From contig CBIHNW010000004.1 of NCBI GenBank assembly GCA_966211795.1, positions 62,001-126,000 of the forward strand: a DNA stretch of 64,000 bases. The letters run 5' to 3'. A program made the position numbers and the translations under genes. The notes under the pieces were generated by a model. The model was not told where the DNA came from. It searched no databases and saw only the letters and a list, made by a program, of their open reading frames with translations. Shown here one piece after another: positions 16,741 through 25,777 of this stretch (position 1 is the stretch's first letter; each line of letters opens with the position of its first letter). The stretch comes from 21-14-0-10-47-8 sp966211795 (GTDB lineage Bacteria; Bdellovibrionota; Bdellovibrionia; Bdellovibrionales; Bdellovibrionaceae).

Positions 16741-17226
16741 ATGGAACGAATTATTCTTGGATCAGGATGTTTTTGGGGTGCGCAGGATATTTTAAGAAAA
16801 ATACCCGGCGTCAAACGAACCGAAGTCGGTTACGCGGGCGGCTCGATGGCCAGTCCTGAATACACCGATGTCAAAACCGGAAAAACCGGACATGCCGAAG
16901 TGGTTGATATTGAATTCGATCCTCAGCAAGTGTCGTTGTCACAAATTTTAGACGTGTTCTTTCGCATGCATGATCCGACAACCGAAGATCAGCAGGGGAA
17001 TGATATTGGCAGCCAGTACCGATCCTTGATTCTGTATTTTTCGCCGGATCAAAAAGAGATCGCGCAGAAAAAAATAGCGGACATCGAAAAGCTCGGATTT
17101 TGGAAGCGGCCGATCGTCACTGAGCTTGCACCCTATCAAAGCTATTATACCGCCGAAGATTATCATCAAGATTACTTGATCAAGCATCCGAATGGATATT
17201 CCTGCCATTTTTTAAGAAAGTTCTAG
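16741..17226 (+). CDS. msrA: Peptide-methionine (S)-S-oxide reductase MsrA
   Basis: The 161-residue cytoplasmic enzyme carries the catalytic GCFWG motif at residues 9-13 (Cys10), GYAGG at about 30, and HAEVV and YYTAEDYHQDYL in the expected order. It reduces methionine S-sulfoxide in proteins using thioredoxin. No resolving Cys cluster is seen at the C-terminus beyond one Cys in YSCHFL. No MsrB domain is fused. Forty-five bases separate it from the next plus-strand gene. Confidence 0.96.
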   Translation: MERIILGSGCFWGAQDILRKIPGVKRTEVGYAGGSMASPEYTDVKTGKTGHAEVVDIEFDPQQVSLSQILDVFFRMHDPTTEDQQGNDIGSQYRSLILYFSPDQKEIAQKKIADIEKLGFWKRPIVTELAPYQSYYTAEDYHQDYLIKHPNGYSCHFLRKF

Positions 17227-17271
17227 ATCGCCATCTTCAGCTGATCTGACTTTCGTCCGATAGACAGAGAT

Positions 17272-17853
17272 ATGCGCAAGCAGAACTCTGTCATCTCTGA
17301 AAAGTGGCTCATTTTGGGAATTCTCCTCGCGCTGGTTCCTCTTTTTCAAAACATGTCACTGATTCCGAATGAAGACGGCGACAGCATCGACATTCGCGAA
17401 ATTGCTCCGGCTCGGCCCGAGGGAAATTGGGACTCGCCATTAGCTCAGTACATTCCACAAAACATGCACGCCACCAGTCTGACAGATGTTCAACAAAGCT
17501 TCCTGTCGCACAACTTTGATCCGATGTTGAAAGATCTCGAGCTCACTTATTTCCCGCACGGTTCCGCGCACGGGACTTCGGTGGCGCAAAGATCTCCAGC
17601 TTCCCTGGGAGCGGAAGAGGTGAAAGAGAAGGCTTCAAATTGGAAGTTGGGTGTGATCAATCCCACGAAGGTGAGATTGATGTATTCCAATCCCGAAGTG
17701 GCGGAAGGGTTTCAAGTCTCCTGCGAGGCGCAAAGCGGGCAGGCCGGACTATACTTCCGCATGAGCCATCCCCTGACGTCGAAATTAAATCTGGGAGTCA
17801 CCCACGAGACCGCGCTTCGGCAAAGTCAGATTCAAATGGATTATCGTTGGTAA
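17272..17853 (+). CDS. Exported or membrane-anchored protein of unknown function
   Basis: The 193-residue product has one N-terminal hydrophobic stretch (WLILGILLALVPLF) acting as signal or anchor. A proline-rich, probably disordered region follows (about 45-130). The C-terminal part alternates polar and hydrophobic residues (VRLMYSNPEVAEGFQVSC to IQMDYRW) and ends in an aromatic residue, reminiscent of beta-strand proteins of the outer membrane, though too short for a barrel. Its stop overlaps the 3' end of the convergent gene by 13 bases. Family not recognised. Confidence 0.65.
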   Translation: MRKQNSVISEKWLILGILLALVPLFQNMSLIPNEDGDSIDIREIAPARPEGNWDSPLAQYIPQNMHATSLTDVQQSFLSHNFDPMLKDLELTYFPHGSAHGTSVAQRSPASLGAEEVKEKASNWKLGVINPTKVRLMYSNPEVAEGFQVSCEAQSGQAGLYFRMSHPLTSKLNLGVTHETALRQSQIQMDYRW

Positions 17854-18329
17854 TCGAGTCCGGCGCAGACTTCGGAAATTTCCAGCGCCGATTGTTGCCA
17901 CAAAACCGGATCCAGGAAAAAAGCATTGGCGCTCATTCCCGCTAATTGCAGTTTCGCGACGGCCGACAGATCGCAGTATCCTGTTTGCACGTAACATTCG
18001 ACGTGAGATTGCTTCGCGTGTTGATCCAAATTCTGACAAGTGAGAGCATCCAACTCGCGCACCAGGTATTGCTGCAGGCACAATCGAACCTGCGGAAACC
18101 AAACCTTCAATTCATGCGATAAAAACAGACTCTGGATCGGAGCCTCTTCCGAACGAATGTATTTTTCGCACATCGGCTGACCCCATTTTTGAAAATAGGC
18201 TTGCGGACCGCAGCGCATTTCATTTTCCAGCTTCGAATACAAATCACAATTTTTCGAAGAGGCTTCAAGTTGGGCCCAGACGGCGGCAGAACACAATAAA
18301 CTGAGGGTGAGAACGAAGAGAAACTTCAT
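17841..18329 (-). CDS. Secreted cysteine-rich protein, unknown function
   Basis: The 162-residue product starts with a clear signal peptide (MKFLFVLTLSLLCSAAVWAQ, cleavage near AWA-Q). The mature part has eight or nine cysteines spread along it (NCDLY, MRCGP, PMCEKY, RLCLQQ, LTCQN, VECYV, GYCDL, EVCAG), consistent with periplasmic disulfides. It is predicted helical. No enzymatic motif or family was recognised. It is convergent with the preceding gene. Confidence 0.7.
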   Translation of the reverse strand: MKFLFVLTLSLLCSAAVWAQLEASSKNCDLYSKLENEMRCGPQAYFQKWGQPMCEKYIRSEEAPIQSLFLSHELKVWFPQVRLCLQQYLVRELDALTCQNLDQHAKQSHVECYVQTGYCDLSAVAKLQLAGMSANAFFLDPVLWQQSALEISEVCAGLDYQR

Positions 18330-18425
18330 GCGTTGGATCTACGATGCCGCTCGCGTGCGCTCAAGGTCTATTTTCAACCATGAAATCAATTTGTGCTCGA
18401 CCATGGGTCAATGGATGAAGTCGTG

Positions 18426-19106
18426 TTATCGCGACGCAAGCCTTGGGGCGCGTTCGGTCTCTGATGCCGAGACGCGGTTCCAGAATTTTCTCCAGAGACT
18501 TTTTTCGGGTAGAAATTTTTCAAAAATTTTGAGCGCTTCTTTATGGCTTAATGATTCAGCTTCCTCGACCAGGTCTTCGAATAGGACGCGGGCCGAGCCA
18601 ACGGCCAATGACGGAAAGCTGCTGTCTTCGATTTCTCCAAAGCCCACGATGTCCAAATGTTGCCACAGCGGGCGCATGGCACGTTCGTAGGTGCTCTCGA
18701 GGAGCTTCCCCTGAAGATTAACGGCTTCTTTGATCTGACGGGTGGACAGGGGAGAGTCTGAATCCAGAACTTCTAAAATTTCGTCGGATTCGCGGGCCCA
18801 TTTCTGCGGCTTCCATTGGCGCGAAAGTTTGTACATCGCACACCACAGCGGACGCGAAAAAAAAGTGGCGCGATTTTGATACCATTTGCTGTAGACGACC
18901 AGGCGGGATTGAGACAGTTCGGTTCGCAGATGCCAGAGGGCCGCGACCTTCGAGTCGCCTTCATCATCCCATTCCCAGCGCATCCTGACGCCAGGATGCA
19001 GTTCGCTCCAAAGCGAAAGTGGCAGTGGTCGATTGTCGATCGGGTAGACAAGGAGCAAACCATTTTTTTCGATCGCCTGAACGGCTTTTTGCTGAAGTCT
19101 CGACAT
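18426..19106 (-). CDS. Uncharacterised protein, possibly AlkZ-related winged-helix type
   Basis: The 226-residue cytoplasmic protein has no signal or membrane segments. RRMRW-like and Trp-rich elements (PLSLWSELHPGVRMRWEW, FFSRPLWCAMYKLSRQW) precede a stretch resembling a winged-helix (SDEILEVLDSDSPLSTRQIKEAV, then YERAMRPLWQHLDIVGFGE). This layout recalls small AlkZ-related (DNA glycosylase-like) proteins, but the similarity is only an impression. It follows the hybrid kinase gene by ten bases on the same strand and is probably co-expressed. Confidence 0.6.
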   Translation of the reverse strand: MSRLQQKAVQAIEKNGLLLVYPIDNRPLPLSLWSELHPGVRMRWEWDDEGDSKVAALWHLRTELSQSRLVVYSKWYQNRATFFSRPLWCAMYKLSRQWKPQKWARESDEILEVLDSDSPLSTRQIKEAVNLQGKLLESTYERAMRPLWQHLDIVGFGEIEDSSFPSLAVGSARVLFEDLVEEAESLSHKEALKIFEKFLPEKSLWRKFWNRVSASETERAPRLASR

Positions 19107-19116
19107 ACTGTCGATC

Positions 19117-20373
19117 TTAAGTCGTCAGGGCCGGAAAACGCACGGTAAAAGTCGCACCCTTTCCCAGTCCCTCGCTGTGGGCTGCGATCACTCCACCATG
19201 TAATTCGACAATATGACGAGAGATGGCAAGACCCAAACCCAAACCGCCAAACTTTTTAGTGATCGAAGTGTCTTGCTGGTGAAAGCGTTCAAACATGTGG
19301 GGCAAGAAATTGGGGTCAATGCCGGGGCCGGTGTCCTGAACGGAAAGCTCGATCCATCGATCCCGCCGGGCGATGTGAATGTGGATGCTTCCACCTTTGG
19401 ACGTAAATTTCAGCGCGTTGGATAAAAGGTTCCACACCACTTGCGAAATCCGGATTGCATCGCCCTGAATCAAGTCGCCATGATCTTCCACCATCGTCGT
19501 CAAAGTCAGCCCTTGTTTGGTGGCGGTCTCTCGGAAGGTTGGAAGAGTTTGTTCGAGAACTTCACTCAGGGCCATCGGCTTTGCATCTAAAATCAGCTTT
19601 CCGGAAATTCCTCGAGAAACATCCAAGAGGTCGGTCACCAATTTAATCTGCATTTGCGAATTTCGATAAATCGCATCAATCGCGGCTCGCTCTTGATCTG
19701 GATGATCGATGCCGGATTTTAAAATTTCGGCAAAACCAGCAATCACGTTGATCGGATTTCTTAATTCGTGAGAGAGGACGGCCATGAATTCATCTTTCAA
19801 ACGATTCAGGCGTTCGAGCTCTTTGGCCTGGCAGACCATCTCGTCCACCAGCTGTTCAAGAGATTGATCTTGGTGTCGCAATTCGGATTGCAAAACTTTT
19901 TTGGCCAAATAGTTTTGCAGATGACCGCGGATGCGGGCATTGAGCTCTTGCGATTCACAGGGCTTCATCAAGAGGTCGGTCACGCGACCGGTCAGCAATT
20001 GCGTCGTCGCCTTGTGATCATTCGCCGTCGTAAAAAGAACGATCGGGATGTCGGCCAAGTGCCGGGCATTGAAAGTTTCCAACAAACATGGCAGCTGGTC
20101 GTGCCGATCGCACAATATTAAGTCTGGCAAACCCGAATCCAGCGCCGGCAATGCCTCTTGCAAGGTCCGCGAACTGATCACGCCCATTTCGGGTTCTAAA
20201 GACTCTTCCACCAGCGATTCGAGCCATTCGTCTTCGCTCAAAAAAAGAATCGTCGGTTTCCCTGGCGAGACGAGATTTAGCGATGCCTTATTCCGCAAGG
20301 CGAGCCGTGAGGAAATCTTTGGAAATATTTTCGAGTGTGAAGAAAAATTTCTGTGAAGAGAGGGCAGAAACAT
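19117..20373 (-). CDS. Receiver-histidine kinase hybrid
   Basis: This 418-residue soluble protein has an N-terminal receiver domain (about 40-155) with the acidic pair SEDE, the phospho-acceptor Asp in LILCDRHD, and the conserved Lys in LLMKPCE. A coiled linker, a HisKA domain with His202 (VLSHELRNPIN) and an HATPase domain follow (WNLLSNALKF, DTGPGIDP, GLGLGLAIS). The layout is receiver first, kinase second, as in kinases controlled by an upstream phosphorelay. No membrane segment. The gene precedes the 226-residue gene by ten bases. Signal and partners unknown. Confidence 0.92.
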   Translation of the reverse strand: MFLPSLHRNFSSHSKIFPKISSRLALRNKASLNLVSPGKPTILFLSEDEWLESLVEESLEPEMGVISSRTLQEALPALDSGLPDLILCDRHDQLPCLLETFNARHLADIPIVLFTTANDHKATTQLLTGRVTDLLMKPCESQELNARIRGHLQNYLAKKVLQSELRHQDQSLEQLVDEMVCQAKELERLNRLKDEFMAVLSHELRNPINVIAGFAEILKSGIDHPDQERAAIDAIYRNSQMQIKLVTDLLDVSRGISGKLILDAKPMALSEVLEQTLPTFRETATKQGLTLTTMVEDHGDLIQGDAIRISQVVWNLLSNALKFTSKGGSIHIHIARRDRWIELSVQDTGPGIDPNFLPHMFERFHQQDTSITKKFGGLGLGLAISRHIVELHGGVIAAHSEGLGKGATFTVRFPALTT

Positions 20374-20562
20374 GCTTGTTCCCTTTTTAAAAGTTGGAAC
20401 ACTTCTATCAAAGCGGCTTCTGAGCTAGAATGTCTTTTTGTTTAAAGTTTGGTTAGGCATTAACAGGAATGTATCTTAACAAACAAAAATTTGCTTGTTT
20501 GAGCGGCAATCGAAGCAAACAAAAAATTTTTACATTGCTCTTGGTTTCAGCAGAGGCTGCGG

Positions 20563-22185
20563 TTAGGCGGCTTTTTTCTGGAGCTTTTGCGACAGCGGAA
20601 GTTCGATCACGAAAGTCGTGTGGGACGCGGAAGAATCCAGCCAAACTCTTCCCAGATGCGAATGAACGAGTCCCCTGGCGATGCTTAAACCCAACCCAGT
20701 GCCGGCACCCGGTGCCTTGGTTGTGAAAAATGGTTGCATCAGTTTTTTTCGAATCTCTTCTGGAATTCCACGACCCGAATCTGTCACGGTCAGTACAACA
20801 GTTTGGTGTGCGCTGCGAGCCCAGATGCGTATCCAACGATCAGGTAGGTGCTCAATTGCATCGCATGCGTTATAGATCAGGTTCACTAAGCATTGCGAAA
20901 TTTGAATGGGCCGACAATCGAAGTTAAGATTCGGCTCGATATCTAACAGAATCTGAATCTTTTTTTCACCAATCTTATCTTGGCATAATGAAACCGCTTC
21001 GGTGACCAAATCAGACAGGCGAGTGGGTTGAAAGGGATCTTGTTCACCACCCGTCGCAAAGGTTTGCAGGCCCTTGACGATTTTTTTGATTCGTTCAACG
21101 GTCTGAGAAATTTTCGCCAGTGACGCTTCGACGGGCTCGCTGGACTTCTGCGTCTGAATGTATTTTTCGATGATGTAGACTTTGCCCAGGATGATCGCCA
21201 ATGGGTTGTTGATTTCGTGCGAGACCCCGGCCGCCATTTCCCCCAGCGCGGTCAATTTCGCCGTGGCTTCGAGGCGGGCCTGTTGTTCGATGATGATCTG
21301 GTGAGACTTCTTCACTTCGCTGATGTCCGAGAAGGTGACCAGCACTGACTTTTTATGCGCGGCCGGAGTCGCTAAAAACAGCGTCGCGGACATTTTGGTC
21401 CAAATGGTCGCCCCATCTTGCCGACGGATGCCCAATATCTTGTCGTGAATGTCCCGACCGTGCAGCTTGGCGCTGACGAATGGAATCTCATCCTTTGCTA
21501 AAGGACTTCGATCTTCTGATAGAAACTCGGTCTCAAGCACTCGGGATTCGCTCATCCCTTGCAGGGACAGTCCAAAAATTTCGCATGCGGCTGGATTGCA
21601 AGTGACGATCTCTTGATCAGGGTTCATTACCAACAAACCCTCTTTCATATTTTGCAAAAGAATGTTGGTTCTTTCCTGAATCAGGCCCAGCGTCTGCATT
21701 TGATGGAGACGTGTAAAGTTCGCCGATACGCCGATGATGACCGTGGTCCAAAGGGCAACATTCACGAACCAAGGGGAGACCAGCCAGGCATTCGAAGATA
21801 GCGGCATGAAGGCTCCGGCCAGGACCGTGAACAAGGCCAGCGCGCAGGTTGAGCGCTTCCCAGGAAAGACGTTCAGCAGACCGCTGAGCAAAATCAAGCC
21901 ACCGCAGAACATGGCGTAAGGCAGGCCCGAGCTCCAGGCAATCCAAATGAAATGAATCATCATCATCGAGCCGCCCACCAGCGCGACGGATTCGAGGAAC
22001 GGTTTCGGATTTTTATTCTTAAAGCTGGCAAAGAGGGCCATGGAAAGAAATGCCGAGAAAACAAAACGAATCCACATCGGATCCGATCCCTCTGGCAACA
22101 GCGTTTGCAAAATAAAACCCCACGCCGGAAAGCCAACCAATCCAATCAGCAAAAGCATGCGGTAGCGGAACACTTCCGAACTCAT
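20563..22185 (-). CDS. Membrane sensor histidine kinase with PAS domain
   Basis: The 540-residue protein has about six hydrophobic segments in the first 165 residues, a MASE-like integral-membrane sensor. A PAS domain follows (about 175-300, ending VTFSDISEVKKS). HisKA carries His323 (GVSHEINNPLA) and the HATPase domain shows LVNLIYNACDAI, DSGRGIPE and GTGLGLSIA. It would sense a membrane-associated or small lipophilic signal. It starts seven bases after the YihY/BrkB-like gene stop, so the two are co-transcribed. No response regulator is adjacent. Confidence 0.92.
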   Translation of the reverse strand: MSSEVFRYRMLLLIGLVGFPAWGFILQTLLPEGSDPMWIRFVFSAFLSMALFASFKNKNPKPFLESVALVGGSMMMIHFIWIAWSSGLPYAMFCGGLILLSGLLNVFPGKRSTCALALFTVLAGAFMPLSSNAWLVSPWFVNVALWTTVIIGVSANFTRLHQMQTLGLIQERTNILLQNMKEGLLVMNPDQEIVTCNPAACEIFGLSLQGMSESRVLETEFLSEDRSPLAKDEIPFVSAKLHGRDIHDKILGIRRQDGATIWTKMSATLFLATPAAHKKSVLVTFSDISEVKKSHQIIIEQQARLEATAKLTALGEMAAGVSHEINNPLAIILGKVYIIEKYIQTQKSSEPVEASLAKISQTVERIKKIVKGLQTFATGGEQDPFQPTRLSDLVTEAVSLCQDKIGEKKIQILLDIEPNLNFDCRPIQISQCLVNLIYNACDAIEHLPDRWIRIWARSAHQTVVLTVTDSGRGIPEEIRKKLMQPFFTTKAPGAGTGLGLSIARGLVHSHLGRVWLDSSASHTTFVIELPLSQKLQKKAA

Positions 22186-22192
22186 ACGTTGC

Positions 22193-23059
22193 TTATCGGG
22201 CAGGGAGAGGTTGTCCTTGAGAGAAAGTCTTGCGACGAAGGTCGCGGGCGGCGGCCAGGAGACTGCTAACGTGGGCGCCGATGAAAATGATCAAGGTCGT
22301 GTAATACACCCAGACCAATAACAGAATCACCGAGCCGGCCACGCCGTAGGAAGAGCCGATGGCGCTATGACCGAGATAAAAGGCGATCAGTTCCTTGCCA
22401 ACAACGAAGAGAAGAGCGGTGATCACGCCGCCGCGAAATGCGTTCTTCCAGGCGATGCGAACGTCGGGAAGGGTCCGCAAGATCAATGAAAAGAGCCCGA
22501 TGTAAAACAGGAACGAAATCACGAGATTCAAGTTGCGCCAGAGCGTTTGGTGCGAAGACAAAGCCGCCGCAATGGCGGAAGAGACCAGAAGCGACGCGAT
22601 CATGATAAAGATGCAACAAAGGGCCAGCCCAATGTGCAGGATTCGCGATTCAACGAACAACCAGATCTGACGTGGAAGGCTCGCGTGAATCGGTGGCGGT
22701 GGCTTGCAGTCGAAGATTTTATTAAAGGCCGATTTCATTTCGCCAAAGATCAGACTGGCGGACAAAAGCAAAGTGACGACGCCAAAGAAGCCAGAGATGG
22801 TGGCAAGGTCCGGGCGGTCTTTGGCGTTTTCAATGATCAGGCGAACGGTGTCGGCACCGCTCGAGCCTGCCACCTGCGCGGCTTGATTGTAAAAAGCTTG
22901 TTGCAAGCTGAGACTGAGCTGTGAAGAGAGAGTGACGAAAAGAATCAGCAAAGGCGCCATCGATAAGGCAAAATAAAATGCCAGGGACGACGCCAAGGTC
23001 GTGGTCTCTTTCCGAACAAAGCGCTCGGCCAGCGCGCTTAAGAATTCTTTTACACTCAT
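22193..23059 (-). CDS. YihY/BrkB family inner-membrane protein
   Basis: The 288-residue protein has six hydrophobic segments. The family signature is seen in ASSLAFYFALSMAPLLIL near the start, FGEMKSAFNKIFD in the middle, and the C-terminal half GGVITALLFVVGKELIAFYL then SSYGVAGSVILLLVWVYY. Members were once called ribonuclease BN, now considered incorrect; their molecular role is unsettled. It sits between a small secreted protein gene (14 bases upstream) and a histidine kinase (seven bases downstream), on one transcript. Confidence 0.9.
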   Translation of the reverse strand: MSVKEFLSALAERFVRKETTTLASSLAFYFALSMAPLLILFVTLSSQLSLSLQQAFYNQAAQVAGSSGADTVRLIIENAKDRPDLATISGFFGVVTLLLSASLIFGEMKSAFNKIFDCKPPPPIHASLPRQIWLFVESRILHIGLALCCIFIMIASLLVSSAIAAALSSHQTLWRNLNLVISFLFYIGLFSLILRTLPDVRIAWKNAFRGGVITALLFVVGKELIAFYLGHSAIGSSYGVAGSVILLLVWVYYTTLIIFIGAHVSSLLAAARDLRRKTFSQGQPLPAR

Positions 23060-23073
23060 TCCCAGGCCCTGTC

Positions 23074-23415
23074 TTACAGACAGCTGGTAACGAGAATTTT
23101 AAAGAAGTCTGGATTGTAGGATTGATATTCAAAGTGACAGCGCATGTCTTTGTCGTTTTCAGGCGGCAGGTAGTCAGCTCCCGGATCGGCGCTTGCCAAC
23201 ACTTTCACTTTGGCCGAGCAATCTTCAAACACGATGCTGCCAATCACCTGATTGGTGCAGCCATTGAAGCTTCGAAGAGTGTCGCCAGCTTGCAAGCGAG
23301 TGTAGTAAGCGGAGTATTCCGTGGTGTCCTCGACATATAATGACGGAACGGCGAAAACGGCGCTGGTGAAGGAAAAGAAGGAGCACAGTGAGAAGAGAAG
23401 AGCCATTTTTTTCAT
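23074..23415 (-). CDS. Small secreted protein, unknown function
   Basis: The 113-residue product begins with a signal peptide (MKKMALLFSLCSFFSFTSAVFA) after a good ribosome site (AAGGAGGTCCCAT). The mature protein has four cysteines (NGCTNQ, EDCSAK, MRCHFE, TSCL), suggesting two disulfides, and is predicted to be mostly beta. It heads the operon with the YihY/BrkB-like protein and the membrane kinase, which could make it a periplasmic component of that sensing unit. That link is inference. No family recognised. Confidence 0.7.
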   Translation of the reverse strand: MKKMALLFSLCSFFSFTSAVFAVPSLYVEDTTEYSAYYTRLQAGDTLRSFNGCTNQVIGSIVFEDCSAKVKVLASADPGADYLPPENDKDMRCHFEYQSYNPDFFKILVTSCL

Positions 23416-23455
23416 ATGGGACCTCCTTGGTCTTGAGAAGTGGTTTTAGCCTAAA

Positions 23456-23653
23456 ATGCCAAAAGTCTTAAAGAAAATTCCATTGATACTAATGGTCGTG
23501 CATTTGCAATGCATCGACGCTTGCATCGCCAAAAACAGACCTTCGGCTGATTTCCTTTCGTTAATTTGTGGCAAATTTGTTCAACACGACCCTTCAAAAG
23601 GGACAAACTGGACTGTTTGTGACCGATCGGCGTCGTTAGACTTAGAAATATGA
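23456..23653 (+). CDS. Uncertain 65-residue open frame before the hydrolase lipoprotein
   Basis: This frame ends in an ATGA overlap with the lipoprotein hydrolase start. The N-terminus is hydrophobic (KIPLILMVVHLQCIDAC). The start lacks a ribosome site and the sequence matches nothing I know. The overlap could be chance, because the region must also hold the hydrolase promoter. Confidence 0.2.
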   Translation: MPKVLKKIPLILMVVHLQCIDACIAKNRPSADFLSLICGKFVQHDPSKGTNWTVCDRSASLDLEI

Positions 23654-25425
23654 AAAAGCAATTTTATTCAAAATTATTTTTAGGCGCAGTTTTGTCTTTT
23701 TTCTTGCAAGGCTGCATTCACTCGGAACCTTCCGCCCAGCGAAAAGTCGCCAATGCGAACCTTCCACGGCACGTGATCATCGCGGTTCACGGCATCGGTG
23801 GCGGTGAAGAAACTTGGGGAAGCATGGGCGAAGTGGTGACCAAGCATTTAGCGGCCATCAATCCCAATTACCAACCTGAATTTTACGCGTTCACTTATCA
23901 TATGGATGCGGGCAAAAAGCTCACGAACACTTTCGAATACGGTGAAGAGCTGCTCAGCGATTTCCTGGATCAGAAAGTTTTCAAAGACCGTCCGCTGCAG
24001 CCACAAGATAAGATCAGTTTCGTGGCGCACTCGCAGGGTGGATTGGTGACTTCGATTTGGTACGTCGACACATTGATCAGCGCGGCCCTGAAGCAAGAAG
24101 GTCTCTATAAGAAAGACTTGGCAAAAATGGCCAAGTACGCCGATCAGGTCGAGACGATCGTCACTTTGGGAACGCCTTTCTGGGGAAGCAAAATCGCCAC
24201 GCGTTTCACGGATCCCACAAAATTTGACCCATCGAAACCGTTCAATCTTTTCAACCCTGAAGAGATGAATGAAATGGCTTTCGGTAGCAACACCATCTAC
24301 CAATTTCGCCGTTCGACGATTTCCCTGACGGGTGCCAAAAGAATCCGCGAAAAATTTAAAGCCCACATGGTGAATATCGTGGGCGTGTTTCCGAAGAACG
24401 AAGAGAAGCTTTACTATAAAAATGCGAAGAATGACGATTGGTTCAAAGTTTCAAAGGCGGTCTTGAGATTCATCCAGGACAAATTCTTTAAAATCGGATT
24501 CGGTGACGATCGTTACGAATCTGACGTCGCGGTGCTGGTGCCAAGCGGCCGCATGAAGTTCTTGTACGCCGAAGATCTGACAAAAGCTGGAGCGGCGAAA
24601 GAGATCACCGGTGACAGCTATCAGGAAGCGGATTTTTACGCGAACAATGATTGGATCGTGACCGAATCTGTCCACAGTCCGATTTTCCCATCTTACAATG
24701 TCGGCATGGCTTACATTCCAAAAAGCTGTGAAGAGCTGAGCGAGTGCGTGCATCCAACCTATCGCTACGTGTTGTCAGCTTTGGCGAATTGTGCCCACAA
24801 CCAGTGTGATGCACAGGCCGAGCAAGCCACGCGCGAGACTTTGAAGCGGGCGAACGCTGAAGACGAAGAGATCAACAAAGGCCTGGATGGCAACTTGAAA
24901 GGTTTTGCGGTCGAAGTCGTCCTGCGCATGCCAAGTGCGGCCTACGATCTTGAAAATCCAAAGTATAAGAAAAAGCCTGGCGTTCGTTTTTACACCCGCA
25001 ATTCACTGTCATCTGAAAATGATGCCAATGATGATTGGATCTTTTCGCAAAAGAAATTCTTTGAGGAATGCGTCCACATGCCCGAGCAAGGTGCGGATGG
25101 CCAGATCGCCAGCCGAAATCCACTGGTTGAGGTGCACCTAGCTGACACGAACGAGTATCTTTCACGAGTGGCGGCTTGGCGCGATTTCAAATTTAAAAAC
25201 AGCAGTCACCGAGACATGCGCATGCATTTGACTGGCTTCATCCGCCCTTCAAAAGCGGCGACCGCCACACCGGAAGCATATGACTCTTATCTCGAGTTGG
25301 TGAAAAAGGGCGTCGATGTTCCACTTGAAATCGACATGCCAGGCTTAGAGAAGCGCAAGATCACGGTTCGGGTCCGACCTGCTTATTCAACCTTCGTTGA
25401 AATGCAGATGCGCGATTTGAAATAA
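23650..25425 (+). CDS. Lipoprotein with alpha/beta-hydrolase (lipase-like) domain
   Basis: The 591-residue protein starts with a lipoprotein signal (LSFFLQGCIHS, lipobox LQGC). Residues about 40-200 form an alpha/beta-hydrolase core: VIIAVHGIGGG supplies the oxyanion HG, AHSQGG is the nucleophile elbow with the catalytic Ser, and TLGTPFWGS matches the lipase/PGAP1-like strand. The C-terminal 300 residues are a separate soluble region with six or more Cys, function unclear. It would act on lipid esters or similar substrates at the envelope, plausible for prey digestion. Stands alone, ending in a strong terminator shared with tRNA-Leu. Confidence 0.88.
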   Translation: MKKQFYSKLFLGAVLSFFLQGCIHSEPSAQRKVANANLPRHVIIAVHGIGGGEETWGSMGEVVTKHLAAINPNYQPEFYAFTYHMDAGKKLTNTFEYGEELLSDFLDQKVFKDRPLQPQDKISFVAHSQGGLVTSIWYVDTLISAALKQEGLYKKDLAKMAKYADQVETIVTLGTPFWGSKIATRFTDPTKFDPSKPFNLFNPEEMNEMAFGSNTIYQFRRSTISLTGAKRIREKFKAHMVNIVGVFPKNEEKLYYKNAKNDDWFKVSKAVLRFIQDKFFKIGFGDDRYESDVAVLVPSGRMKFLYAEDLTKAGAAKEITGDSYQEADFYANNDWIVTESVHSPIFPSYNVGMAYIPKSCEELSECVHPTYRYVLSALANCAHNQCDAQAEQATRETLKRANAEDEEINKGLDGNLKGFAVEVVLRMPSAAYDLENPKYKKKPGVRFYTRNSLSSENDANDDWIFSQKKFFEECVHMPEQGADGQIASRNPLVEVHLADTNEYLSRVAAWRDFKFKNSSHRDMRMHLTGFIRPSKAATATPEAYDSYLELVKKGVDVPLEIDMPGLEKRKITVRVRPAYSTFVEMQMRDLK

Positions 25426-25447
25426 AGTTTGATTGATAGTTAGAAAT

Positions 25448-25476
25448 AAAAAGACCAGCTCAAGGCTGGTCTTTTT
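25448..25476. terminator. Bidirectional intrinsic terminator
   Basis: A 12-base perfect stem (AAAAAGACCAGC with GCTGGTCTTTTT) is closed by a five-base loop, with T runs on both strands. It can end the plus-strand hydrolase lipoprotein transcript and the minus-strand tRNA-Leu transcript. Confidence 0.9.
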
Positions 25477-25513
25477 ATTTGCGATTCCATGTTTTCTAGA
25501 ACTTGCAAAGAGT

Positions 25514-25597
25514 TGGTACCCGAGACAGGACTTGAACCTGCACACCTCTCGGCACTAGATCCTAAGTCTAGCGTGTCTGCCATTCCACCACTCGGGC
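25514..25597 (-). tRNA. tRNA-Leu (anticodon TAG)
   Basis: On the minus strand the gene starts GCCCGAGTGGTGGAATGGC and ends CTCGGGTACCA with an encoded CCA. The acceptor stem is seven bases, the anticodon loop CTTAGGA gives TAG (leucine), and a variable arm (GCCGAGAGGTGT) and T arm GGTTCAAGTCC follow. Total 84 bases. A palindromic repeat abuts its 5' end and a terminator lies 37 bases beyond its 3' end. Confidence 0.95.
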
Positions 25598-25705
25598 GTA
25601 GAAACTTTCTCCTCAATCCAAATCCTTCGTTGCCGCGTCGTCGGCGTACTAGATGTACGCACTCCTCCTTGCGCCTCGACTTTGGATCGATGAGAAAGTT
25701 TCTAC
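25598..25705. repeat. Palindromic element C at the 5' end of tRNA-Leu(TAG)
   Basis: Bases 25598-25622 are complementary to 25681-25705 at 23 of 25 positions, separated by 58 bases. Inside is a second palindrome (GCGTACTAGATGTACGC) surrounded by CG-rich sequence. The left arm begins immediately next to the tRNA 5' end. Part of the arm (AAACTTTCTC) occurs again at 25726-25735. The layout resembles repetitive extragenic palindromes; no open frame is inside. Confidence 0.7.
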
Positions 25706-25777
25706 AGTACTTAATACGTAAAACAAACTTTCTCAAAAGCTGCCTAATGAGACAGCTCTTGCTTCTTTATCTCTATC

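Noticed and set aside
20470..20530. CAAACAA / TTGTTTG repeats downstream of the hybrid kinase promoter region
   Set aside because: Short, A/T-rich and expected by chance; no operator can be proposed.
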